DNA from: Chalara sp. BL73
Lineage: Eukaryota; Ascomycota; Leotiomycetes; Helotiales
Reading direction: 5' to 3'
DNA: 64,000 nucleotides
NCBI GenBank assembly: GCA_918026815.1
Contig: CAKJVC010000049.1
Location: forward strand, 372,001-436,000
A model generated the notes under the pieces. It searched no databases and had not been told where the DNA came from. It worked only from the letters and a program-made list of their open reading frames with translations. Positions 23,578 through 33,607 of the stretch are shown here, piece after piece (the first letter of the stretch is position 1; every line of letters starts with the position of its first letter). Position numbers and translations under genes: made by a program.

Positions 23578-26405
23578 GGTCAGGTTCTGTCTGCGAGGCG
23601 TTATTTGGCGTCGCTTATTATAGGATAGGGACGGATTAGAGGCTAAATTTGCTTAGATGGGTGGGCAATAGCATGCCTTTCTCTTGAATATCTATATCTG
23701 CATTTGCGTTTGTTCTGCTTCTGTCGGTACCCTCTGGTAATATTGATTGATACGTGCTTTATGGAACCTCAATTGCTCATGTCACTACACTTCAGCCTGG
23801 TCATTAACACATCATGTAGACAACCTTTGAAAGTTCGGGGCCTAAGAGTGTCGTGTCAGTTGCGCAGTCGATGGACATTTTTTAGAGTTCTCTATATCCA
23901 ATTATTCAATATTCACCAAGGTGAATATCACTGCTACTGACTAGCCAATTCTAGGCAAAACACGTTTAATACTATATTTACTTAGCAAAAATTCTAGCAA
24001 TAGGTGAGTCTTCAAACCTTAAATTTCTACATCTCAAAAGACATCACTTTTTCTAATTGTCTTATTCTCTCTTCCATCAATCTTCAAAATTGTATCCTTC
24101 ACCACGACATGGATATCCAGCAAACCGAGAGATACTTGGCACCAGTTCTTAGCAATATATTTCTTAGGGTTATTCAAACTATTTCCTCTGCTCCTTCCAT
24201 GATTTACCACATTTTAACTTATGCATACGTTTCAGTCCTCAGTCTTCGAGCGTCAGCCGCACCATTCCTTTGTGGGCCCATACACTATATCACAGGTACA
24301 AACGACAACCCCTTTTACATGTAGCAATTACATTATCCCTAGCCGGCGCAGGCGTCATTGGTAGGGGCTCGCGTTACTACAAAAATTGCTTCGCTATGTC
24401 CATGTGCTATGGCCGCAGCACCTTTCTTAGACGCAGATTTCCATCCTTATCTAGTCCTTGCATTCAAACCTTGTATTAAAACGGTTTGACAGGAAAATCA
24501 TGGTCGCCACCAAGACTCAAAGTTAACTTATTTTATTGCTCAGGACAGATGACCTTTTGGCAGTCTACCAACCATTGAAACATTTTGACCCACGACATAA
24601 ACTTTCTTGAGGAAAGCAACGCTTGATACAGCAGGCGTATTCAGCCTGGTTCTTTCTTGCTATGATATCAAGATCTTTCACCTCTCCAATATGGACGCTA
24701 ATTGTTGCAGAAGTATACGGTCCAAGTTTGAATAGTAATTTTGCTGAATGATCCGCGGGTAGATAGGTTGATACATGTAATCCTATTGGAATGGTATTTG
24801 ACGGCTGAGCCTATTCATTACATCTCCCCAACACACACTTCCCTAAGACAGAATACATTAACCCTATGAAACACAACCTGCCATGCTCTCATCCGAAACA
24901 GTAGTTTCATACCGTAATAACTGGCGGCGCACGCGGGTATCCGTTCGTCGAGCTTGTATTCATAATTTATGCTAGCACGGGACCTCGTCACTATACCCTA
25001 GCTGTTGCACTCTGTTGTAAGTGCATGGCCGACACTTTTACAAGCACAATTGCGCTTGTAAATTTTCCAAGGCCGCTCCTTCCTTGTCTGGCCAATCACT
25101 TCTCTAAGGCAAGTTTCCTCATTGGGCAGTCACACTGGGCATAGTCTTTATTTCCCGTTGCGCCAGCTTCTAATATTTAGCGAGTGATTCTTATCACAGG
25201 TCTAGTAATCCGATATCTGTAAGAAGATTCCTTGGGATTTGTCGACCGTCATCCTGACAATAACCCCAGTTGTTCACGTTCCGTTCGCGTTCCGCACATA
25301 TTTTGGAGAGAGGTGGCACTAGTGTGATGTTTGCTCTTTGTTTAATGGCCTTCTCTGTTTCTACTTAGGGTACTTCTGGTTTACCGTTCCCAGGTTTCTC
25401 TTCTTACGTGTTGAAATTTGAAGTTCTTGGGTTATTCACAGTCTACGTTAAAGCAGCTACAAGAACTAGTAGCCAGTCTCACCAAGATCCGCTTTCCTGC
25501 TTTTTTGTTTTTCGCCTGAATATTGAACGATAAAATGCTTTGCATTTAGAATGACGAAAGCCTTTGAATACAAATTCCTTGCAGTAACTAAGGCAGATTA
25601 AGCAAGCGCATTGTGGTTTCCAGTGAGAGGCAAGGCTTATCTCACCTTTTTCCTTCAACAGATGCCTCAATCCAAGGTAATGATTTAGCGGATTCAGTTT
25701 CGGTCTTCTTGAGCGAAATACACGGCTTTCTCAGGTATTTCTAGAAGACATATCAGATAAGACAGCCTCAGCCTTTTGCTCTACTGTCTACAATTCTTAA
25801 ACTAATACTGCTCGTAGCTGCAGGTTCTCTCTAGATCGCTTCGTGTTACAGATCCGTAAAATAGAGAGACAAGAAACTTGCACTCTACTTGTACTTGATA
25901 CTTTCAAGGTGATTCAAGTTGATAAGCGGGAACTTGTCCAGCTTGGTGCAGCGCCTGATCGAATGGCCTGGTATTCCAGATTTGTTACCGCTTTTTGATC
26001 TCGCTTCTTATTTTAGCGGTCACAAACTTGTTATTGCCTTCCTGCCTGATCGCTTCCTGAATGAATCAGCACCAGTTAGGGTAAATGACATAGAAAGCCT
26101 TGTTACACGGGCCTTTGCCGATTTCTCTCCCTACCTCACACATCGCAACTTCCCATACATTCGACGCTAACAATTTTGAGCCTGCCTCACACATAAAACC
26201 GGCGTCATCAGACAAAAGCAGGAGATTTTTCAAGAACAAAACTCTCTTCGGTTTGCTTTTTCAACTAGTAGTCATCTCCAATCCATCTTGAATTTATATT
26301 CACCATATTTATTATATACATATCTCTAACCATAGTGACATAGGAGGGACCAGGTTTTGGATATACTCGACAAACTCACAATCTTCATCTCAAAGGACTC
26401 CCAAT
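23578..26405. other. Long gene-poor spacer (2.8 kb)
   Basis: Apart from the weak small gene at 24109-24479, no coding region is supported. It holds a 26-bp near-palindrome at 25037-25062 and repeated GTTCC/GTTCG units near 25276-25297. It may contain a long promoter or 5' leader of the gene at 26406. Confidence 0.5.
24109..24479 (+). CDS. Possible small spliced protein, unknown function
   Basis: The ATG at 24109 opens MDIQQTERYLAPVLSNIFLR, then a hydrophobic stretch (MIYHILTYAYVSVLSLRASA) and GPIHYIT. A 47-bp candidate intron (24297-24343, GTACAA...CCCTAG) joins in frame to AGAGVIGRGSRYYKNCF, ending PCIQTLY at a TAA (24477-24479). The product would be about 107 residues with one or two hydrophobic segments. 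The intron lacks a clear branch site and no family is recognised. It may be chance. Confidence 0.25.
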
Positions 26406-28016
26406 ATGGAGGCTTACAAAGACAGCCCGATATCTTTTTCAACACCGACCGTCGAGTATACGGATGCAGCCACTGTAGGTGGAGCAGTCAAGGCACTTGA
26501 GGCTGGCCCAGCAAATTCGTCAAAGACGGGATCTACTCGCAAGGACAAGCACTCCAAGAAGACTGAGCGCCAAGTAGAGACTACCCCATCTAAGGTTGAG
26601 GAGGCTCACGAGGCCGACAGCAATAAAAATCTAGATAAGAAATCGGCAGGATTGAATTTGCGATCTCCATTGGGAACGGCTTCTGCTCAGACAGATGGTA
26701 AGAAGGCTGCTATAGGTGCCCAGGCTACACTAAATCAGCTCCCTTTCAAGTCATACCGCACCGGCACTCTCATGACCAACAATTTTGTTCCAACTGGCCA
26801 ATATGCCCAGCCTCCCGAACCATCACCAACTGTGAAGTCTTCTGCGCTTTCTGCTACCTCTGCAGTTTTTGTCCCTCAGAAGAAGCTACCTGAAGGTGGC
26901 GGAGCTTATCTTGAGTCACCTGCAGCCTCTGGTTCAAGCTCTCCACAAATCGCACTTGCCAAGTTAAAGTCGTTAATCAAGGCTATGCCACCACCAGTTT
27001 CAAATCATAATGGCTCAACATTCTCCCGTGGTCCTACACCTGTCACGCAAGGTCCATTCTATGTCCGTGAAATTCCAGCTGAGCAGGTGCAGCTTATTCA
27101 AGGCCCCACTGAGCGTCGTTATCTGGCTCGTGCTGATCCATTTAAAAAGGACATACTTATCACGGTTGATTCTATTGTTCACAACATCGAACGAGTCATG
27201 GAGATAGTCACGGTTGATGGACTTGTGGATCGTATAGCTACTGATGAGTTTGAAGTCGGCAAGTACAATGTCATCGACGCACTCCACAGGATGAGCGAGG
27301 CTGAGAAAGAGGACTTTTGGTTCAAGAACTGGATTGAAATCACTCTTGACTTTGGAGACGGCGTCGGGACAATTGAGAGTACAAACAACAAGGGCGAGCT
27401 TGTAACGAAGGTCAAGAAGAGCGTGGTTGATTCATTACTGAAATTTGATCAAGGTACAGGAATGCGGAAGTATGCCAAGAGCATTTTTATTAGCATAAAA
27501 TGCCCTCTTCAACCCAAGCAAGACGTTACCGTTCGAGCTCTTACCCAGGTACAGCAACGTTGCCCTGAGTTCAGAGAGATTGTCGATATCGTTACTGAGA
27601 TCAACAAGTTCGAGATGCTTACTAAGATCGAGTGCATCCTCATGAACAAGTCCGGCAATCGCTCTCCTCTTACCTTCGAGCAGCTTAACTACGCTATTCC
27701 TTTCTACGATTGCGTTTATGAGGACTGGTCTCTGATGTGGCAAACCGAGTTCATGACTTACCCCGAGGCTGTATCTGCTTGGCCAATTTCTTACTTGGAC
27801 CGTGAGATGCACAAGGTACATCAAGCTCGAGAGCGTGACTTCCAGATGGCCAAGCGTGCTCACATTCGAGGTAGCGAGGAATCTTCAGCGTTCCAGTCTC
27901 AACTGGAGACAGTCAGTCAATACACTAAAAATGATCCTCGTGGTCATACTTATGAGCATCGTCTTGAAGCGGAGGATGAGCCTATTCGCCCTTTGTCGTA
28001 CTATCATCATCCATAA
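26406..28016 (+). CDS. Unrecognised 536-residue protein
   Basis: A single intronless frame. Residues 1-225 are low-complexity and Ser/Thr/Pro/Lys-rich (KDKHSKKTERQ and similar). From about residue 230 (RYLARADPFKKDILITVD) to 480 the protein looks folded, with alternating charged and hydrophobic segments: VGKYNVIDALHRMSEAEKED, YAKSIFISIKCPLQPKQDV, EIVDIVTEINKFEMLTKIE, FYDCVYEDWSLMWQTEF. The tail is charged and ends PLSYYHHP. No signal peptide or membrane segment. I do not recognise the family. The regular codon structure and length make it a real gene, probably restricted to related fungi. The stop is followed by a long spacer. Confidence 0.8.
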   Translation: MEAYKDSPISFSTPTVEYTDAATVGGAVKALEAGPANSSKTGSTRKDKHSKKTERQVETTPSKVEEAHEADSNKNLDKKSAGLNLRSPLGTASAQTDGKKAAIGAQATLNQLPFKSYRTGTLMTNNFVPTGQYAQPPEPSPTVKSSALSATSAVFVPQKKLPEGGGAYLESPAASGSSSPQIALAKLKSLIKAMPPPVSNHNGSTFSRGPTPVTQGPFYVREIPAEQVQLIQGPTERRYLARADPFKKDILITVDSIVHNIERVMEIVTVDGLVDRIATDEFEVGKYNVIDALHRMSEAEKEDFWFKNWIEITLDFGDGVGTIESTNNKGELVTKVKKSVVDSLLKFDQGTGMRKYAKSIFISIKCPLQPKQDVTVRALTQVQQRCPEFREIVDIVTEINKFEMLTKIECILMNKSGNRSPLTFEQLNYAIPFYDCVYEDWSLMWQTEFMTYPEAVSAWPISYLDREMHKVHQARERDFQMAKRAHIRGSEESSAFQSQLETVSQYTKNDPRGHTYEHRLEAEDEPIRPLSYYHHP

Positions 28017-29743
28017 GCAGCTCTCGATTGCTATCTTCATTAGTGAAAAGCCCAAGATCTTCTCTATCTGCTTTCTTTTTCATTGGCGACCTCCACCTTT
28101 GAGAAATATTTTTGAGAGGTCTTTCTAGGCTCTCATCCAACCATGGATAGTATTCAGAGCAGATTCGTTTGCTTCGCACAGTACTGGTAATTTGAGCAAC
28201 GAGTATCGATGACAGTAACCTTCATCTTTGCCTTTCGTAAGTGGCTTATTCCGGTAAGCGATTTCTTAGTACAGTTTATTACGTATCAAAAATACTGATA
28301 TAGAAGTAGAAATACAAGGAAACAAGAGGTTGAGAATATATTGGTGAATTTCAATCGAAACCATGTCTCACGACCCCAGAATCAGCATACAAAACATCAT
28401 TTTATCAAATGATTCTCGACAACTTGCTTTTTTCCCACTTCCGCTTCCGTCTTCTCATAGCATTGCTGCATAAACATCCGAGATAAGTTCTCTGGCTGGA
28501 TTTATAGGCGTGTAATAAGGAGAAGACTATTTGTATAGTAGTTAAACCGGCGTTGTTTCTTTTTCTTTTTCAAAACACACGTTCTTGATTCTTGGAGGTG
28601 GAGTTGTGGGTGGAATTAAGATTGTTTCCTCTTCCAGATTCGCATTATTTTGACTTATGCAATGTGAAACTATTGTAATGTTGGTGATTTTTATTTCAAA
28701 TTTGTAGATAATTTATGTATAGTGAATGTTTCACTCATTGTTAGATATTGGTGAGCGATGGCTTGGTAGCGGAGCATCATTCGGAGAACCAGCTTCAGGA
28801 CACAAAACTCGCTCATTTTCCAAGCCCTTTAAATGTAGCCTTCACTTTTGAGGATTACTAAGGTGACCTTTCTTTACGGATGCATGCGCACGTCATGTTT
28901 TGGCAAGCAAAAATTTGCGCATTTCCAGGTTTATTGAATGCATTGTTCCCTATTGAAAACTAGAGGAGTGATATTCGCCTCCAGTGGGAATCTATTCATT
29001 GTGAATGTCGGACATCGAGGGGAAATTTTATTGCTAAGTAGCTTGAAAATGGACATCCACTTGGTTGGGGAGTATGTGGCAGTTTCTCCATGTAGTAGTT
29101 CTTGCCGGGCGTCAAGCAACTGAATTTGAGTACAAATTGATTGATATTCAGGACAAGCACCAGTTTGTATATTAATATGAGGCATGTGGGAAGCGGGAAT
29201 GCCAGGGCAGCCCTGGGCGACCTTGCAGGCGCTAGTAGTTAGGTAACGTGATATTTATCTCTAGTATAGCAGTTACCCAAGTGGATTGTTTATGATTGCG
29301 TGACTAGATGGCCTCTGCCTGAAAATTTCAAGGCAAACTACCGGTGAAGAAGACAGGTCACCGATAACGGGTTCCAGGCTTTCAGAGTGAGAGATCCACG
29401 CTTCAAGCTTGCAGTTCGAGCTTGATAGGCGAGGGTGAGTTCATAGATAATTTAGCAAGAATCATACCCTTTGGTCAAATTATGATGATCTTAATTCTTT
29501 GGTTTGAATTAGGACTTCTGGTTTCATTTAATTGTACTAGCTATAAATGAAAATGAAGATAAAATAATGTTAATTATTTATAGTTGGATACAACATGGTA
29601 GGTAATTATTAGCATCTTTTTTCTATCACTGCTTCTTCTCACATTCACTGCAACAGAGCTTGGAAATTTACTCCACATATATACCATTCAATCGAAGTCA
29701 CTTACAACACAATGATCAATCAAGTCTTTGCTAGGAAGCATGA
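28017..29743. other. Gene-poor spacer (1.7 kb)
   Basis: AT-rich. No frame with splice sites or family resemblance. A uORF lies at 29712-29747, just before the next candidate gene. Confidence 0.5.
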
Positions 29744-30289
29744 ATGAGCGTCGGAAGGAATACGTATTTACTTGCCACTAATACAAACTTCTGCTGTCAG
29801 CAGATTGGGCTTGTCACAGGGATGACCAGGGATAATGAATGCAAGATAAAGCAGCACATTTTCCACCGCGTAACAAAACACGACGATATATACTTTACGA
29901 AGAAAGCTTTGGCGTTCCAGGAGCAGAAGAATACGCTAGATACCGAGTTACAGAAAGAGCCAAACAGCAAGATCTCCAGGAGCTTAGTGATGACAACAGA
30001 AAAGATGCTGAAGAATAAAAGTAAACCTTGGGACGAAGGAAGAGGGGGAAAGCACCTCCAGAAGCGTGGTGGTGAAGTGGCAAGGACAAGAAAAAGTGGC
30101 GCATGTGGGAAAGAACGGTTGAAGAGCCGTTATAAAAAGCTACAGCAATATCAAGTAGCAATGGAGTTTGTAACGGGGATGGTGAGGAGTCCTTCAAGTG
30201 TTCTTAGAGGTTGGCATAGTCCCCTGAATAAGGGTATCACCCATGCTTCAGAGGTTTTTGGTGGCCTTGAGGCACATTCGCAGCAGTAA
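29744..30289 (+). CDS. Possible basic protein, 181 residues, unknown
   Basis: Open frame from an ATG at 29744 to 30289. The product is very rich in Lys/Arg (TTEKMLKNKSKPWDEGRGGK, KERLKSRYKKLQQYQ). No family recognised, no intron evident, and no clear conserved motif. An 11-codon uORF overlaps its start codon. It could be a lineage-specific gene or a chance frame. Confidence 0.35.
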   Translation: MSVGRNTYLLATNTNFCCQQIGLVTGMTRDNECKIKQHIFHRVTKHDDIYFTKKALAFQEQKNTLDTELQKEPNSKISRSLVMTTEKMLKNKSKPWDEGRGGKHLQKRGGEVARTRKSGACGKERLKSRYKKLQQYQVAMEFVTGMVRSPSSVLRGWHSPLNKGITHASEVFGGLEAHSQQ

Positions 30290-31073
30290 CAGTAACAGCC
30301 AGACCAAGGATACTAGAGAAGCTCTGGTAAGCTTTGAGTAAAGAAAATATGAGTGGTGTAGTTTTTGAGGAGAAACTTTATGTGAATATATATTGTTCGT
30401 GACGACTTGAATGTAGCTGATTTGAAATCCAACAATAGCCCAAGGCACGCGTTCTAATCTCGTTGAGGATCATCCAGCTCCACTAGAGAAAGGAATCATT
30501 CTTAGTAACTGTATAAGTGTAAGTATTTGGCCTACGTAACTCAACAGCGGAACCGCTCTTGATGTAATGTACTGCAGTGATCTGTCAAGTCGTTTTATCT
30601 TCACAATGAAGAACATGGCTTACTGGCTGACTCTTATTCAAGCCTGCTTCGCTTCAAGGGTGTCCAGTGCAGCATCAAGTCTCTTTAAGGTACATATGTA
30701 GGATCTTCACTTTGAATGGGAACACCAAAGGCGCCGTTGAACAAGCCTTCTTTTCTTCTTCCTCTTCCAGCCTCGGCCAAAGTCTCGTTGAATATAGGAT
30801 CAGATCCCTTCCAGCTGCTCTTCTTGAGCACCATCACAGGATCTTTTTGAATTTCTGATGAGTACAGATAGCTCTTTGACCACGATGCAATAGTTAATTA
30901 AGGTAATGTGAATATTTGGTAGGAGAAGGACAACTTGCCTCGTGACAAGTGGGCCTGCCTTGTGACGGTCGGTCCTTCCGGTTTTGCTCTCGCCTTTGAT
31001 TCCCGTCCTCCCCAAATTCGGTTTCCTTCTTCAAACTCGAAATGCTAATCGAACATCTCATCATCTCCTCAAG
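30290..31073. other. Spacer before the BTB gene
   Basis: Contains a short frame from 30606 starting MKNMAYWLTLIQACFASRVS, signal-peptide-like, but it stops after about 31 codons and no convincing second exon follows. Otherwise the BTB promoter. Confidence 0.45.
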
Positions 31074-32598
31074 ATGTCTTCCATCATTGGTGCCCCAAAG
31101 ACTCAAAACATCCCTGGTCTACTCTGCGCGTAGGTTGATCCATATCACGAACTGCATCACGCATTTTGACATATTCATAGGCTGTATCGAAGCGGTGAAT
31201 ATAGCGATTTGACCATCAAGGGTAGCATGGGCAAGGTGTGGAAGGTGCATCGTGCCATCGTCTGTCCACAAGCAAAGCCTCTAGCTGTCAACATCGATTA
31301 TCAATTCAATGTGAGATATTGAGATCGACCTCTGAGCAAGGCTTTCCAATCAAAGGCCAGATCTTGCTTATGAAACATACCCTATTGTAATATCTATGCT
31401 AAGTAATTCACAGGACGAGAAGATGGCAGAAATTGATTTGAGTGAGCACGACTCATCCACGCTAGAACGCTTCATAACCTTTTTGTACACCGGAAATTTT
31501 GATGAAAATGCATCGAAAGGATACATCTCCTCAACAAGTCTGTCATCAACAACTGGAAGCGAAACTTTAGGAGGAGTGTCTTCAAGCTCGGCGCTATCTC
31601 AGTCAGTCAGCACCAATGTTATGTCGGATGGTACAGAGGTAGATACGAAACCATCTTTGACTCCGAACTCAATTTTGAAGGCGCCACCAGTGTCAACATC
31701 ATTTGGCGTGACTTCGTTATCCTCCTCAAGTACCGATCCCCCAGCTTTTAGCGTCTCAACCAACCAGAATACTGAAGGGCCAAGCGTCCTCTTCTCAATG
31801 TTCTCCTCAGGTAACGCATTCAGTATTCCAAATTCTTCAGGCAACAACGTTCTCCCGCCAGCGAATTCTGCTTTGAAACCAGTATTTGGGAGTTCAAGAT
31901 CCCCTGGAAGATTTGGCAACGGCGCAGCCGCCTCGAGTCTCATAAATAATGGCATTGGCAATACGATAAATTCTGTTCCCTCAAGCGCTGGCTATAACTT
32001 TCCCCAAATCTCTTTCAATGCGCAACCGCTCGTTGTCATCACCAAGGTCTACGCCATGGCCGAGAAGTATGATGTCCAACCTTTGAAGCATGTTGCAGCA
32101 CAGAAATATGCTAAGATTTTGCCAAACGCATTGATGACCTCTCAATTTATTGAAAGTCTGAGAATCATGTACGAGGATAACTCAAGCGCTAAGGTTAATG
32201 ATATTCTGAGACTTGAAGCTAGTAAGTACCCATTGCCTTTTACATTAGATGGATGTCTTTCGCCCTTCTGATGATCTCCAATGAGCTGGGAAGATGAGAG
32301 GTATCAAATTCCCACGCGTCAAGGTACTTAGCTGACCACCGTCTTAGGCAAATTTGCAGGTCGTCACGCGAAACAGCTGATGGCGAAGCAAGAATTTGTC
32401 AGTCTTTGCCGTCAAAAGGGAGACTTAGCTACCGATGTACTCAGAGGCATGCTAGCAGCAAAAGAGGAGAAGGCTGGACCAAAACCGGGTCTAATCAAGC
32501 TATGCCCAAAAGATCCTACCCACACTATTATCCCATCTACCCCTTTCGGCGGATTCAGTAGTGAGAAATGTAGAGACTGCAACACCTTTCTATCTTGA
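31074..32598 (+). CDS. BTB/POZ domain protein with a long Ser-rich insert
   Basis: BTB proteins act as dimerising adaptors, often for cullin-3 ligases or transcription complexes. Exons: about 31074-31128 (MSSIIGAPKTQNIPGLLC), about 31182-31311 (RSGEYSDLTIKGSMGKVWKV, HRAIVCPQAKPL), about 31419-32221 and about 32348-32598. The BTB core (YSDLTI, VHRAIVC, IDLSEHDSSTLERFITFLYT) is interrupted after YTGNFDE by about 165 residues rich in Ser/Asn/Gly/Phe. The fold then resumes with ITKVYAMAEKYDVQPLKHVA. The C-terminus has two Cys pairs (LCPKDP and CRDC) that could form a small zinc site. It ends NTFLS. Splice sites GTGAGA and GTAAGT keep the frame. Partner unknown. Confidence 0.85.
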
Positions 32599-32811
32599 AG
32601 GATATTGGGAAACTATCACGATAGTGGGGTGTTAATAGATTGAGTACTATGGCGTAATATGTGGGAGTCAATTCCCCTGCTCTCGAATGTTTTATGAAGT
32701 CTGAATACTGGCATCACTGCGAAGCACGCGAACAAAAAAAAAACTCCGCCGGTCTAGTGCATTTTTAGGTTTCTAGAGCCACATTGATAGGGTTACGCCC
32801 ATAAACCAGAC

Positions 32812-33607
32812 TCAGAATGTGTATTTCTCTACCTTTTTCATCAGCTTTGCAAATGTATCGTCACCGTACAATGTAAATAATTTGTCGCGCTTTGCTGGTG
32901 ACGACACCTCGATCCATTTCACCAGGCCAGCATCCTTGAAATCAAGATAATTCGCTGTAAATAGTCAGTGAGTTGTTGCCGGTGCCTTCGTAAGTCTAGC
33001 AAACTCAGGTAATAGAGAGATACTCACGTTCCCCCGTCCCATCATCATCCTTCATCCTCCTTTGCAAATTCGCCCAATTATTCTTAATAGCCTCTAACAC
33101 AGCCTCCTCGCCACCGCCTTTCACCTCCAAAACATCCTTAAGCTCAACTCCCAAAAACTCCTCTCTTGTCCTCTTGAAAAACTCCTTCGACCCATCACTG
33201 GGATCAAGCGCATTCTGGTAAACATCATACATAATCCATCTCAGGAGGCTTCTGACGAGAAACTTCTGCTCTCCCTCATACTTCTCTACCTCCTCCAGGC
33301 CACTGAGGTCCTTGAAGCCATCTTTCTCGGTGAACCGCTCGTTTAGGAGCAGGGCTATTGGAGTGCTGTCATTGATGGCCGCGTAGGGCGGAGCCAGGAT
33401 CTCGACGATGGGCACGGTGGCATCGAGCCCTTCCATGGATGGGAAGAGTGACTTGCAGGTGGGTTCTATGGCTGGGTAGGAGAGCTTGGTCACGCTGTAG
33501 GGGATGCCTTTGTAGTTGAGCGCGTAGCGAATGCCCCAGCATGGTGGGGACCAGGATTTTGGGCCTGAGAGCTCGTAGAAACGAACTAGCGGCTCTTGGG
33601 TTGCCAT
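32812..33607 (-). CDS. Glutathione S-transferase-like protein
   Basis: About 250 residues in two exons. The thioredoxin-like N-terminal half is visible: VRFYELSGPKSWSPPCWGIR, ALNYKGIPYSVTKLSYPAIE, LDATVPIVEI with the cis-Pro site, and NDSTPIALLLNERF, where the ST pair suits glutathione binding. The second exon (after donor GTGAGT near 33027) gives NYLDFKDAGLVKWIEV and ends KVEKYTF at 32812. It resembles fungal GST-like proteins related to beta-etherases, whose substrates are mostly unknown. The Trp/Ser-Pro-Pro-Cys-Trp motif takes the place of the usual active-site segment. The start at 33607 gives MATQEPLVRFYEL. Confidence 0.78.

Noticed and set aside
25276..25297. Heat-shock-element-like GTTCC/GTTCG repeats
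   Set aside because: TTC units are all in one orientation and spacing is irregular, unlike true heat-shock elements.
30606..30701. Signal-peptide-like frame (MKNMAYWLTLIQACFASRVS)
   Set aside because: Stops after about 31 codons and no plausible second exon follows.
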